DNA of 35,148 bases from the NCBI GenBank assembly GCA_019114465.1, contig DXFM01000040.1, forward strand, positions 1 to 35,148, given 5' to 3'. The stretch is from Candidatus Lachnoclostridium avicola (GTDB lineage: Bacteria > Bacillota > Clostridia > Lachnospirales > Lachnospiraceae). Position numbers and translations under genes: made by a program. Below, piece after piece: positions 1 through 8,002 of this stretch. The notes under the pieces are model-generated. The model saw only the letters and a program-made list of their open reading frames with translations, was not told the DNA's origin and ran no database searches. Numbering within the stretch: the stretch's first letter is position 1; each line of letters opens with the position of its first letter.

Positions 1-331
1 AAATGTTGTCCCCCAGGATCATGGCCACATGATCGTCCCCGATAAACTCCTCACCGATGATAAATGCCTGGGCCAGACCGTCAGGGCTGGGCTGCACCGC
101 GTAGGAGAGCTGAATGCCGAACTGATGGCCGTCTCCCAGCAGAGACTCAAACCTGGGCGTATCGTCCGGGGTGGAAATAATCAGAATATCCCGGATTCCC
201 GCGTCCATGAGGACGGAAAGGGGATAATAGATCATGGGCTTGTCGTAGATGGGCAGCAGCTGCTTGGACGTCACCTTCGTCAGCGGATAGAGTCTGGTGC
301 CGGATCCGCCGGCCAGAATGATTCCTTTCAT
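1..331 (-). CDS. rfbA: Glucose-1-phosphate thymidylyltransferase, N-terminal part (cut by window edge)
   Basis: This is the first 110 residues of a nucleotidyltransferase that would join dTTP and glucose-1-phosphate to make dTDP-glucose, the first step of dTDP-rhamnose synthesis for cell-surface polysaccharide. Seen: the start [16 protein letters not shown], the nucleotide-binding GGSGTRLYP loop (residues 8-16) followed by [17 protein letters not shown], and IISTPDD further on, all typical of RfbA/RmlA. The ATG at 331 follows a GGGAGG ribosome site 7 bases upstream. The gene runs off the left edge, so its C-terminal half cannot be judged. The AT-rich 206 bases upstream (332-537) separate it from hppA and should hold its promoter. 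A TTGCGG / TATAGA pair with a 16-base spacer is present there but weak. RfbA is more likely than a UTP- or CTP-using relative because of the close match at the N-terminus. Confidence 0.9.
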   Translation of the reverse strand, partial: MKGIILAGGSGTRLYPLTKVTSKQLLPIYDKPMIYYPLSVLMDAGIRDILIISTPDDTPRFESLLGDGHQFGIQLSYAVQPSPDGLAQAFIIGEEFIGDDHVAMILGDNI

Positions 332-537
332 ATGTGTACCTCCCGTATATGGAATATTTTTCACCGTAGTATGTTTTCTATATCATCATAACGTAGAACC
401 GCAAAATATACTTTAAGTATCTTTTACTTTATTATTAACAAAAACATAGAAATTACCGCAAAATGGCCATATAACACATCAAATATACTATAGAAGCCGC
501 CAAAATTCAAGGAAAACCGGCCGTTCCCTTTCATCCG

Positions 538-2520
538 TCAGAACAGCGGGCCGAACGTCAGAAACAGGGGCGCGAACACCAGAGAGACAATGGTCATCAG
601 CTTGATCAGAATGTTGATGGACGGGCCGGAGGTATCCTTAAACGGATCTCCCACCGTATCCCCCACCACGGCCGCCTTGTGAGGCTCGCTCCCCTTGCCT
701 CCGTGGGTTCCTCCTTCAATGTATTTTTTCGCGTTGTCCCAGGCTCCGCCGGCGTTCGCCATAAATATTGCCATCAGAACGCCGGTGAGCAGAGCTCCGG
801 CCAGCATGCCGCCCAGGGCGTCCGTTCCCAGACAGACGCCCATAACCAGGGGAGCCGCCACGGCGATCACTCCGGGAACCAGCATTTCCTGCAGAGCGGC
901 GGTGGTGGAAATCCCCACGCAGGAGGTATAGTCCGGCCGGCTTTCCCCTTTCAGAATACCAGGATATTCCCGGAACTGTCTGCGCACCTCCTCTATCATC
1001 CGGTAGGCCGCTTTGGAGACTGATTCCATGGTGATGGCGGAAAACAGGAACGGCAGCATGCCGCCGATGAACAGGCCGATGATCACCTTCGGATTTAAAA
1101 TATCTATGGTTTCCAGCTGAACCGCCTGCGCGTAGGACACAAACAGAGCCAGGGCTGTCAGCGCCGCAGAACCGATGGCAAAGCCTTTTCCGATGGCCGC
1201 CGTGGTATTTCCCACACTGTCCAGCCGGTCTGTGATGGATCTTACGCTCTCGTCCAGGCCGGCCATCTCCGCAATTCCGCCTGCATTGTCAGCGATGGGG
1301 CCGTAGGCGTCCACAGCGATGGTGCTTCCCGTGGTGGCCAGCATTCCCACTGCCGCCAGGGCGATGCCGTAAAGGCCCGCCGCCATATAGGAGAGAAGAA
1401 TGCCCACGGAGATAAACAGAATGGGAGCCACCGTTGACCGCATTCCCACTGCCAGGCCGGAAATAATATTGGTGGCAGCCCCGGTCTCCGACTGCTCCGC
1501 GATCCGTTTTACAGATTGGTACTTGTCAGAGGTATAGACCTCCGTGATCTGTCCGATGATGAAACCGACTGCCAGGCCGGCAATCACCGCCCCCGCCTCC
1601 TGCAGGCGGCCGAAAAAGAGGATGCTTAACCCCAGAGAAGAGACCACCACAATGGCATAGGCCACATAGCTGCCAAAATTCAGAGCCTTCTGGGGGTCTC
1701 CTCCTTCCGTTCCCCGGACGAAAAATGTTCCGATCATGGACGCTATCACCCCGGCTGCCGCCAGCGCCAGCGGGAAAAACGCTCCCTCTGCCTGCCAGGA
1801 TACCACTCCCAGCGTCACCGCAGACACAATGGCACCCACATAGGACTCAAACAAATCCGCTCCCATTCCGGCCACGTCTCCCACATTGTCCCCCACATTA
1901 TCGGCGATCACCGCCGGATTTCTGGGGTCGTCCTCAGGAATTCCCGCCTCCACTTTTCCCACCAGATCCGCCCCCACGTCTGCGGCCTTTGTGTAAATAC
2001 CGCCGCCCACCCGGGCAAACAGGGCGATGGAGGAAGCTCCCAGGCTGTAGCCGGTGAGCACATCCACATCTCCCGTAATCAGGTAGATGGAGCCGGCACC
2101 CAGAAGGCCCAGGCCCACCACGCACAGCCCCATAACGGCCCCTCCTTTATAGGCGATTCCGAGAGCTTTTCCCATTCCGCCGGTCATGGCCCCGTTGGCC
2201 GTCCGCACGTTGGCATCCGTAGCCACCTGCATGCCGAAATAGCCGGCCAGAGTGGAAAAGGCCGCTCCCACCAGAAAACAGAGAGCCGTGATCCAGTTGC
2301 CGATTCCCACGCCGATGAGAAGAAAGAGCACCGCCACAAACACTGCCAGCATACGGTACTCCGCTCCCAGGAAGGCCCGGGCTCCCTCTTTGATCGCTCC
2401 CGCAATCTCCCGCATCCGTTCGTTTCCCATCTCCTGCCTTCTCACCATGACTGCCAGCGCCAGAGCGAACAGCAGGGCGGCGGCTCCCGCCGCCGGCGTC
2501 AGCCACATCATCATTTTCAT
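538..2520 (-). CDS. hppA: Membrane-bound K+-dependent ion-pumping pyrophosphatase
   Basis: This 660-residue polytopic membrane enzyme hydrolyses pyrophosphate and pumps H+ or Na+ out of the cytoplasm. Seen: the substrate-binding block at residues 180-225, containing [31 protein letters not shown] and the acidic DNVGD repeats, and the matching C-terminal DNAKKYIE and [15 protein letters not shown] motifs. At the potassium switch ([16 protein letters not shown], 437-452) Ala441 and Gly444 replace the Lys/Thr pair of K+-independent enzymes, so the K+-dependent class is expected. The gating glutamate is in DLFES (Glu225), the position known from Na+-PPases such as that of Thermotoga, rather than one turn later as in plant H+-PPases. 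Na+ pumping is therefore plausible but not certain. The ATG at 2520 has AGGAGGTGAGC just upstream. It appears monocistronic and lies upstream of rfbA on the same strand. Confidence 0.96.
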   Translation of the reverse strand: MKMMMWLTPAAGAAALLFALALAVMVRRQEMGNERMREIAGAIKEGARAFLGAEYRMLAVFVAVLFLLIGVGIGNWITALCFLVGAAFSTLAGYFGMQVATDANVRTANGAMTGGMGKALGIAYKGGAVMGLCVVGLGLLGAGSIYLITGDVDVLTGYSLGASSIALFARVGGGIYTKAADVGADLVGKVEAGIPEDDPRNPAVIADNVGDNVGDVAGMGADLFESYVGAIVSAVTLGVVSWQAEGAFFPLALAAAGVIASMIGTFFVRGTEGGDPQKALNFGSYVAYAIVVVSSLGLSILFFGRLQEAGAVIAGLAVGFIIGQITEVYTSDKYQSVKRIAEQSETGAATNIISGLAVGMRSTVAPILFISVGILLSYMAAGLYGIALAAVGMLATTGSTIAVDAYGPIADNAGGIAEMAGLDESVRSITDRLDSVGNTTAAIGKGFAIGSAALTALALFVSYAQAVQLETIDILNPKVIIGLFIGGMLPFLFSAITMESVSKAAYRMIEEVRRQFREYPGILKGESRPDYTSCVGISTTAALQEMLVPGVIAVAAPLVMGVCLGTDALGGMLAGALLTGVLMAIFMANAGGAWDNAKKYIEGGTHGGKGSEPHKAAVVGDTVGDPFKDTSGPSINILIKLMTIVSLVFAPLFLTFGPLF

Positions 2521-2590
2521 AAATGCTCACCTCCTGAGATTTGCCGTTTTCCCCGGAATGCCCGAAGTTACCGGCTGTTTTTATAATCAT

Positions 2591-2620
2591 ATCTTAATCC
2601 TTTTTCTATCTTTTCGTCAA
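2591..2620 (-). promoter_or_regulatory. Probable sigma-A promoter of hppA
   Basis: Reading the minus strand, TTGACG (2620-2615) is followed 18 bases later by TAAGAT (2596-2591), in an AT-rich context. Transcription would start near 2585, about 65 bases before the hppA ATG. The -35 box is 5/6 to consensus and the -10 box 4/6. A second possible -10, TATGAT, lies four bases downstream. Confidence 0.5.
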
Positions 2621-2704
2621 TAAAACCATATGTTTTTGGAATATTTTCCATTATTTGTCTGAATTTTATATTCAAATTCGGCAGTATTCCCCCGGGTCAG
2701 CCGT

Positions 2705-2739
2705 AATCGGATAGGGAAAGCCCCTTCCCCTATCCGATT
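2705..2739. repeat. Perfect 12-bp inverted repeat (hairpin)
   Basis: AATCGGATAGGG (2705-2716) and CCCTATCCGATT (2728-2739) are exact reverse complements with an 11-base loop. No T-run follows on either strand, so it is not an ordinary terminator. It sits directly beside the larger palindromic repeat and may be part of that element. Confidence 0.75.
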
Positions 2740-2862
2740 CGCGATACCACGGGCAGCTCACAGCAAGGCTGTTCGCTGTCCGTTGCCCGGCATATATCTG
2801 CCTCCACGGATGTGCAGGCACCTCCGGGCGGCAGCTGCCTGCCGGGCGTATCGCGCAAAAAA
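2740..2862. repeat. Palindromic intergenic repeat, copy 1
   Basis: Positions 2775-2862 match 17582-17671 at about 93% (four substitutions and two one-base indels by hand alignment). The core is a nested inverted repeat: GCCCGGCA pairs with TGCCGGGC on the outside and CTGCC / GGCAG inside. In this copy an even wider pair, CGCGATAC (from 2741) and GTATCGCG (2848-2855), encloses a further small hairpin with ACAGC / GCTGT. The right end, CGCGCAAAAAA, runs straight into the prfA terminator: its A-run is the minus-strand T-tract. There is no reading frame in it. It could be a small non-autonomous mobile element, a REP-like sequence or a structured RNA. Confidence 0.75.
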
Positions 2863-2900
2863 GGCAGAGGCCCCGCGCTTTTCCGCCCGGCCTCTGCCTT
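2857..2900 (-). terminator. Rho-independent terminator of prfA
   Basis: On the minus strand, AAGGCAGAGGCC pairs perfectly with GGCCTCTGCCTT (2900-2889 and 2872-2861) and a run of six T follows at 2862-2857. It begins 13 bases after the prfA stop codon. This would close the prmC-prfA transcript. Confidence 0.9.
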
Positions 2901-2913
2901 CTGCTCTGTTTTT

Positions 2914-3990
2914 TTACTGATTTTCGTTCATTTTCGCCAGCTTGGCCGCCTGGTCCGCGGCGATAAGGCTGTCGATCAGTTCCTCGATATCTCCGTTCAT
3001 GATGGAATCCAGCTTATAAAGAGTGAGCTTGATCCGGTGGTCCGTCACACGGCCCTGAGGGAAATTGTAGGTACGGATCTTCTCCGACCGGTCTCCCGTG
3101 CCGATCTGGCTGCGCCTCTCCTCCGCCTCCTCATTCTGCCGTTTCTCCAGCTCCATATCATACAGTTTGGAGCGGAGCAGGCGGAACGCCTTTTCCTTAT
3201 TCTGAAGCTGGGATTTCTCCGTCTGGCTGTAGATCACGATTCCCGTGGGAATGTGGGTCAGACGCACCGCCGAGTCTGTGGTGTTTACACACTGTCCGCC
3301 GTTTCCAGACGCCCGCATCACGTCGATGCGGCAGTCGTTCATGTCGATCTCCACGTCCACTTCCTCTGCCTCCGGCATCACTGCCACCGTGGCGGTGGAG
3401 GTGTGGATCCGGCCGCCGGACTCCGTCTCCGGCACACGCTGCACCCGGTGCACGCCGCTCTCGTACTTTAATTTGGAGTAGGCTCCCTTTCCGGTGATCA
3501 TGCAGACCACTTCCTTAAAGCCTCCAATGCCGTTTTCACTGACGCTCACCATCTCCACTTTCCAGTGCTGATGCTCCGCGTAGTTGACGTACATCCGGTA
3601 CAGCTCAGAGGCGAACAAAGCCGCCTCGTCGCCGCCGGCACCGGCCCGGATCTCCATAATAATGTTCTTGTCATCATTGGGATCCTTGGGCAGGAGCAGA
3701 ATCTTCAGCTCATTTTCCAGCTCCTCAATCCGCTTTCTGGCATCGGACAGCTCCTCCTTCGCCAGCTCCCTCATCTCCTCGTCAGACTCCTCCTCCAGGA
3801 TGGCAAGACTGTCCTCCACATCCTGCTTCGCTTTTTTGTACGTGGTATAGGTCTCCACCAGAGGAGCCAGATCGGACTGTTCCTTCATCAGTTTGCGGAA
3901 CCGGCTCTGATCCTCCGCCACTGACGGATTGTTCAGCTCCTGCATCAGTTCCTCATAGTGAATCAAAATATCATCCAATTTATCGAACAT
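2914..3990 (-). CDS. prfA: Peptide chain release factor 1
   Basis: RF1 recognises UAA and UAG stop codons in the ribosomal A site and triggers peptide release. The 358-residue product has the family length. Seen: a coiled N-terminal domain 1 (residues 1-105), the codon-recognition tripeptide PET at 187-189 (the PxT motif typical of RF1, not the SPF of RF2), and the catalytic GGQ loop at 231-233 ([18 protein letters not shown]), whose glutamine is the target of PrmC. A longer reading frame begins upstream, but the ATG at 3990 is chosen because GGAGGTTGAC lies just before it and MFDKLDDIL matches the usual N-terminus. It starts 13 bases after prmC on the same strand, so the modifying enzyme and its substrate are made from one transcript. 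Confidence 0.96.
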   Translation of the reverse strand: MFDKLDDILIHYEELMQELNNPSVAEDQSRFRKLMKEQSDLAPLVETYTTYKKAKQDVEDSLAILEEESDEEMRELAKEELSDARKRIEELENELKILLLPKDPNDDKNIIMEIRAGAGGDEAALFASELYRMYVNYAEHQHWKVEMVSVSENGIGGFKEVVCMITGKGAYSKLKYESGVHRVQRVPETESGGRIHTSTATVAVMPEAEEVDVEIDMNDCRIDVMRASGNGGQCVNTTDSAVRLTHIPTGIVIYSQTEKSQLQNKEKAFRLLRSKLYDMELEKRQNEEAEERRSQIGTGDRSEKIRTYNFPQGRVTDHRIKLTLYKLDSIMNGDIEELIDSLIAADQAAKLAKMNENQ

Positions 3991-4003
3991 GTCAACCTCC
4001 TGC

Positions 4004-4861
4004 TTAAATGCCGGCTCCCGGCCGTTTTCCCCGCACAACCCGGCAGTTTCCGGCATCGTCCCTCACAACTTCTATATCCTCAAACCCATTTTCCCTGAGA
4101 AGAGCTTCCACCGACTCCCCCTGGTCCCAGCCGATCTCCAGGTACAGACGGCCGCCGGGCTTTAGGTGGGACGGGCTCTCCGCCGCCAGACGGCGGTAAA
4201 AGGCCAGGCCGTCGCCGCTTCCGTCCAGGGCCATTCTGGGCTCGTAATCCCGCACCTCCGGCTCCAGGCCTTCGATCACTTCCGTGGGAATATAGGGCGG
4301 ATTGGACACAATCACATCGTAGGCCTTTCCCGGATCCAGGGCGGAAAAGAGATCGCTCTCCACAAAATGGACATTTCCCCCCAGGCGGCGTCCATTCTCC
4401 TCCGCCACCTCCAGGGCATCCGGAGAAATGTCTCCGGCATCCACCTCCTCATAGCCTCCCAGCACTGCCAGGCTCACGGCCAGGCAGCCGGAACCGGTGC
4501 ACAGATCCAGCAGACGAATGTTCTTCTCCGGGTTTTCCCGCAGCACCAGTTCCGCCAGGGTCTCTGTGTCCTGCCTGGGGATCAGCACTCTCTCATCCAC
4601 ATGGAAGGTCAGGCCCATAAAATCCTGCTTTCCCGTGAGATACTGAAGGGGAACCCGGGATGCCCGGGCCAGAACCGCGTCGCTGTACTCCCTGGTTCTG
4701 CCGTCCGTGGACGGAACCTGTTCCTGTTCCCTCAGCAGAAAGTGGGCCAGATCCATCTCAAAGGCCTCCAGAAGGAGATATTTCGCATCCAGGTCCGCTT
4801 CCCGGATTCCGCTGTCCGCTAGCCGCTTTTCTCCCCATTTCCAAAGCTCAAAAAATGTCAT
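4004..4861 (-). CDS. prmC: Release factor N5-glutamine methyltransferase
   Basis: PrmC methylates the GGQ glutamine of RF1 and RF2 with S-adenosylmethionine and so raises release activity. The 285-residue protein has an N-terminal helical domain with the conserved [14 protein letters not shown] (71-84) and VLIPRQDTE (92-100), the SAM-binding [14 protein letters not shown] (118-131) and the active-site NPPY at 187-190. Its ATG (4861-4859) overlaps the TGA of the DUF1385 gene as ATGA, which suggests translational coupling, and prfA follows 13 bases after its stop. Confidence 0.96.
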   Translation of the reverse strand: MTFFELWKWGEKRLADSGIREADLDAKYLLLEAFEMDLAHFLLREQEQVPSTDGRTREYSDAVLARASRVPLQYLTGKQDFMGLTFHVDERVLIPRQDTETLAELVLRENPEKNIRLLDLCTGSGCLAVSLAVLGGYEEVDAGDISPDALEVAEENGRRLGGNVHFVESDLFSALDPGKAYDVIVSNPPYIPTEVIEGLEPEVRDYEPRMALDGSGDGLAFYRRLAAESPSHLKPGGRLYLEIGWDQGESVEALLRENGFEDIEVVRDDAGNCRVVRGKRPGAGI

Positions 4862-5817
4862 ACCGCCTTCTCCTTCTCCCTGTTCTCAGGAAAATTCTCC
4901 GCCAGGTAAGCTCTCCAGTCAAAGACTTCCTCCACGGCGGCGATGGCCACCTCGATCATGGAATCGTCCGGCTCCTTCGTGGTCAGTCCCTGGGTCCAGA
5001 GTCCCGGTTTGCTGATGAGATTGATCAGGCCGCCGTCGCTTCTTCCCGCCAGCCGCAGAATCTCATAGGAAACACCCGCAATCACCGGAATCAGCGCAAT
5101 CCGGCTGACAATCCGCAGCCAAAGGGTGTCCACCCGGATCACCATAAACAGAAGAATGCTGATGATCATAACAAAGATCAGGAAGCTGGTGCCGCAGCGC
5201 TTGTGGAAACGGGAGCTTTTTCTCACGTTCTCCACATTTAACTCCATGCCGTGCTCCACGCAGTTGATGCACTTGTGCTCCGCTCCGTGGTACATGAAGG
5301 TCCTGTGGATTTCCTCCATCCGGGAGACCAGCAGCACGTAGCCGATGAAGATCCCCAGACGGATCACTCCCTCAAGGAACGCCATCAAAGTCTCAGAAGA
5401 GATAAAATTTCTCAGAAAATTGGCCAGCAGCAGGGGCACGATCATAAAGATCACCACCGCCATCACCACGGAAAAGGCCATCACTGCTCCCATGAGCACC
5501 TTCTCCATCTTCTCCCCGAAAACCCGGTCCAGAAACAGCTCAAATTTCCCCGGCTCCCCGGCGTCCTCATCATCCTCAAAAAAACTGGCGGAAAAGGTCA
5601 GGGTCTTCATCCCCAGGATCAGGGAATCCGCAAAACTGAAAATTCCCCGCACAAAAGGCAGGGAGAAAATTTTCACCTTTTCCGTCATGCTCACATAACG
5701 GTCCTTCTGCACCGCAATCTCCCCGTCCGGCTTCCTGACCGCCGTGGCATAGTCATCTCCGTTTTTCATCATAATCCCTTCGATGACCGCCTGACCGCCG
5801 ATTCCAGAATATTTCAT
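4858..5817 (-). CDS. DUF1385 (YqhQ-like) membrane protein
   Basis: This 319-residue protein belongs to the DUF1385 family, whose biochemical role I do not know. Seen: the characteristic N-terminus GIGGQAVIEGIMMK (5-18); a hydrophobic segment at about 105-135 and others near 150-166, 210-228 and 240-256, giving about four membrane spans; and the family signature HGAEHK at 177-182, followed by several Cys/His residues (HKCINCVEHG) that could bind a metal. The reading frame is open further upstream, but ATG 5817 is preferred because GAGGTGG precedes it and MKYSGIGGQAVIEG is the conserved start. It overlaps prmC by four bases. The chain DUF1385-prmC-prfA hints at a tie to translation or the cell envelope, but the sequence does not show one. 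Confidence 0.88.
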   Translation of the reverse strand: MKYSGIGGQAVIEGIMMKNGDDYATAVRKPDGEIAVQKDRYVSMTEKVKIFSLPFVRGIFSFADSLILGMKTLTFSASFFEDDEDAGEPGKFELFLDRVFGEKMEKVLMGAVMAFSVVMAVVIFMIVPLLLANFLRNFISSETLMAFLEGVIRLGIFIGYVLLVSRMEEIHRTFMYHGAEHKCINCVEHGMELNVENVRKSSRFHKRCGTSFLIFVMIISILLFMVIRVDTLWLRIVSRIALIPVIAGVSYEILRLAGRSDGGLINLISKPGLWTQGLTTKEPDDSMIEVAIAAVEEVFDWRAYLAENFPENREKEKAV

Positions 5818-5840
5818 GGTCCACCTCTTTTCCCGGATAT

Positions 5841-5868
5841 AAAAAAGAATCCTGCTCCGCAGGATTCT
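5841..5868 (-). terminator. Second terminator-like hairpin ahead of DUF1385
   Basis: On the minus strand AGAATCCTG and CAGGATTCT pair perfectly around a 5-base loop and are followed by six T. It ends 24 bases before the DUF1385 start and lies about 45 bases beyond a first terminator after rpmE. It could be a back-up terminator or an attenuator controlling the DUF1385-prmC-prfA genes. I see no convincing promoter between the two hairpins. Confidence 0.75.
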
Positions 5869-5911
5869 CCGCCTGCGGCGGGGCGCTCTAAGCGCCATGT
5901 TCCTATGAGAT

Positions 5912-5955
5912 AAAAAACAAGGTTGAAGCATAGCGTTTCCACTAGACTCCAACCT
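5912..5955 (-). terminator. Terminator of rpmE
   Basis: On the minus strand AGGTTGGAG (5955-5947) pairs with CTTCAACCT (5928-5920), allowing one G-T pair, and is followed by TGTTTTTTA. It begins 17 bases after the rpmE stop codon. Confidence 0.75.
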
Positions 5956-5972
5956 CTCTTTAACCTTAGCTC

Positions 5973-6176
5973 TTACTTCGTAATGCCGTACTTACGATTG
6001 AACTTATCAATACGTCCGCGGGCTGCCGCAGCCTTCTGCTGGCCGGTGTAGAAAGAATGACACTTGGAGCAAACCTCTACGTGAATGTCTTTCTTAGTAG
6101 ATCCGGTCACGAACTCGTTTCCGCAGTTGCAGACAACCTTTGCCTGGTAATAAGCTGGATGGATTCCTTCCTTCAT
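5973..6176 (-). CDS. rpmE: 50S ribosomal protein L31 (zinc-containing type)
   Basis: L31 bridges the two ribosomal subunits. The 67-residue product begins [20 protein letters not shown] and carries the four-cysteine zinc set: CNC near residues 16-18 and CSKC near 36-39. It is therefore the C+ (zinc-binding) paralogue, not the zinc-free type B form. A GTG nine bases upstream is open in frame but forms part of the GAGAGGTG ribosome site, so ATG 6176 is chosen. The gene has its own strong promoter and structured leader and its own terminator, so it seems to be transcribed largely alone between rho and DUF1385. Confidence 0.95.
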   Translation of the reverse strand: MKEGIHPAYYQAKVVCNCGNEFVTGSTKKDIHVEVCSKCHSFYTGQQKAAAARGRIDKFNRKYGITK

Positions 6177-6257
6177 GATTTTCACCTCTCAATTCTAATT
6201 TTGCGGTTTCCAACCGCAGGCGTCGATTTCACGCACTCTATGTCTGATATAGACAGC
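6177..6257 (-). promoter_or_regulatory. Structured 5' leader of rpmE, possible L31 autoregulatory RNA
   Basis: The predicted 80-base leader contains two hairpins. A short one has GCGT / ACGC arms. A perfect 7-bp one has TGCGGTT (6218-6212 on the minus strand) pairing with AACCGCA (6208-6202), closed by a 3-base loop and ending 15 bases before the ribosome site. L31 leader RNAs that bind the protein product are known in several bacterial groups. This leader has a suitable position and size, but I cannot match it to a specific family by eye. Confidence 0.4.
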
Positions 6258-6263
6258 TTACAA

Positions 6264-6292
6264 AGTATATCACAGTTTTTTCTCAGATGCAA
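6264..6292 (-). promoter_or_regulatory. Sigma-A promoter of rpmE
   Basis: The minus strand reads TTGCAT (6292-6287), a 17-base spacer, then TATACT (6269-6264). This is close to consensus with ideal spacing, and predicts a start near 6257. The -35 box lies immediately downstream of the rho stop codon. Confidence 0.75.
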
Positions 6293-6303
6293 GCGGTTTT
6301 TCC

Positions 6304-7887
6304 CTAGAAAAACCGGATTTTCTTCGCGCTTTCCACAAATTCCCGGTTGTTTCTGGTGCGGGCGAAGAGATCCAGAATCTTCTCCACCGCCTCGTCCGCC
6401 TTCATGGAATTGGTGGCCTTGCGCACAATATCCACCGCCTCCATCTCCTCTCTGGTGAGGAGCAGGTCGTCCCGCCTGGTGCCGGATTTTAAGATATCGA
6501 TGGCCGGGAAGATTCTCTTCTCCGACAGCTTCCTATCCAGAACCAGCTCCATGTTGCCGGTTCCCTTAAATTCCTCATAGATCACGTCGTCCATCCTGCT
6601 GCCGGTGTCGATCAGGGCCGTGGCCAGAATGGTCAGGCTTCCGCCCTCCCGCATATTTCTGGCGGCGCCGAAAAATCTCTTGGGCATGTGCAGGGCCGCC
6701 GGATCCAGACCGCCGGAGAGCGTCCGTCCGCTGGGGGGAACCACCAGGTTATAGGCCCTGGCCAGTCTGGTGATGCTGTCCAGAAGAATGATCACGTCCC
6801 GGCCGTGCTCCACCAGACGCTTCGCCCGCTCGATTACCATCTCCGACACTCTCTTATGCCGGTCCGGCAGCTCGTCAAAGGTGGAGTAAATCACCTCCAC
6901 GTTGGGGCCCACGATGGCCTCCTTGATGTCCGTCACCTCCTCCGGGCGCTCGTCGATGAGCAGAATGATCAGGTGCATGTCCGGATGATTGGTGGTCACC
7001 GCTTTGGCCACCTGCTTGAGCAGGGTGGTCTTTCCTGCCTTCGGCGGGGACACGATCATTCCTCTCTGTCCCTTTCCGATGGGGGAGAGCAGATCCACCA
7101 CCCGCATGGCGGTGCTCATCCTGCCTCCAGGCATCTCCAGATGGATTCTCTCGTTGGGGAAAATGGGAGTCAGGTCCTCGAAATTGGGCCGTTTCTCCGC
7201 CGCTCCCGCCGGATAGCCGTTGATGGTCTTTACATAGAGCAGGGCCGCAAATTTCTCCGTGGGACTTTTCACCCGCTTGCTTCCCTGTACAATATCGCCG
7301 GTCTTCATATTAAAACGGCGGATCTGGGACGGGGCCACATAGACGTCGTTGTCCCCCGGCAGGAAATTCTCACAGCGGATAAATCCAAAGCCGTCGGACA
7401 TAACCTCCAGAATGCCTTCCGCGTCCTCGCCGCTGTCCAGCTCCTGCAGATCCGGGCTCAGATTGGGCATGTCCCCCCGCTCGTTTCGGAAACCGGAGCC
7501 GCCGCTGCGGCTGTAGTTTCCGTGGGATTCCCCGTGGAAATTATTTCTGTTTCCGCCGTGCTGGCCTCCCTGGGATGAATTTCTCCCATAGCTGTTCCGC
7601 TCTCCCTGGGACGCGCCATTTCCGCCTGGGGCGGTCTCCCCTGAAGCTCCGCTTCTGCCCGTTCCTCCGGTCTCTCCTGAGGCTCCTCCTTTTCCCCCGC
7701 TGCCGGCAGATTCCGCCGGCGCCGCCGTCTCCGTCCCGGCAGCCTTCTCCTGTTCCATCCGCTCCGCCGTCTCACAGAGCATATCTATCAGCTGTGATTT
7801 TCTGAAACCACTTACGCCCTTTAACCCCTGCGCCTTTGCCATATCACGCAGCGTGGCCAAAGGTAATGTCTCCAACTTTTCGCGCAT
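6304..7887 (-). CDS. rho: Transcription termination factor Rho with disordered N-terminal insert
   Basis: Rho is a hexameric RNA-dependent ATPase that ends transcription. Seen in the 527-residue product: the N-terminal Rho_N helical domain (residues 1-45); a Gly/Ser/Asn/Gln-rich low-complexity insert (about 51-140); the cold-shock-like RNA-binding domain ([16 protein letters not shown], 157-172); the Walker A loop PPKAGKT (281-287); and Walker B LIDERPEE (310-317). The core is normal, while the insert makes it about 100 residues longer than E. coli Rho. ATG 7887 is preferred over an upstream in-frame start because AAGGAG precedes it and [18 protein letters not shown] matches Rho_N. A hairpin (6294-6315) has the stop codon in its loop. 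It is unclear whether rho and rpmE are cotranscribed. Confidence 0.96.
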   Translation of the reverse strand: MREKLETLPLATLRDMAKAQGLKGVSGFRKSQLIDMLCETAERMEQEKAAGTETAAPAESAGSGGKGGASGETGGTGRSGASGETAPGGNGASQGERNSYGRNSSQGGQHGGNRNNFHGESHGNYSRSGGSGFRNERGDMPNLSPDLQELDSGEDAEGILEVMSDGFGFIRCENFLPGDNDVYVAPSQIRRFNMKTGDIVQGSKRVKSPTEKFAALLYVKTINGYPAGAAEKRPNFEDLTPIFPNERIHLEMPGGRMSTAMRVVDLLSPIGKGQRGMIVSPPKAGKTTLLKQVAKAVTTNHPDMHLIILLIDERPEEVTDIKEAIVGPNVEVIYSTFDELPDRHKRVSEMVIERAKRLVEHGRDVIILLDSITRLARAYNLVVPPSGRTLSGGLDPAALHMPKRFFGAARNMREGGSLTILATALIDTGSRMDDVIYEEFKGTGNMELVLDRKLSEKRIFPAIDILKSGTRRDDLLLTREEMEAVDIVRKATNSMKADEAVEKILDLFARTRNNREFVESAKKIRFF

Positions 7888-7973
7888 ATTTTGTCTCCTT
7901 TTTTCTTTTTTCACATGGGGATTTTTCTTAGATTCGTCGAAATGATGCTGTATAGCATAGGAAATCACTTACT

Positions 7974-8002
7974 ATTATATACTCAATTCCCGGAAATGGA
8001 AA
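7974..8002 (-). promoter_or_regulatory. Probable promoter of rho
   Basis: The minus strand carries TTTCCA (8002-7997), a 17-base spacer and a perfect TATAAT (7979-7974). The predicted start near 7967 gives an 80-base leader that includes the small palindrome ATGCTATACAGCAT. The -35 box overlaps the 3' end of the upstream gene. Confidence 0.55.

Larger units (their letters stand above)
2521..2913. other. 393-base gene-free stretch between hppA and prfA
   Basis: No credible gene is present. Reading from hppA outward it holds the hppA ribosome site and leader (2521-2590), the hppA promoter (2591-2620), an AT-rich stretch to about 2690, a perfect 12-bp hairpin (2705-2739), a long palindromic repeat (2740-2862) and the prfA terminator (2857-2900). 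A 219-codon plus-strand reading frame enters from here, but it is the antisense shadow of prfA. Confidence 0.8.

Noticed and set aside
6294..6315. Rho terminator hairpin around the rho stop codon
   Set aside because: CGGTTTTTC and GAAAAACCG pair around the stop, but no T-run follows, and the rpmE promoter -35 begins right after it; kept only as a remark.
6688..7578. 296-codon plus-strand reading frame opposite rho
   Set aside because: It is the antisense shadow of a GC-rich gene; the product is His/Gln/Arg-rich with no family motif or ribosome site, while rho is certain on the other strand.
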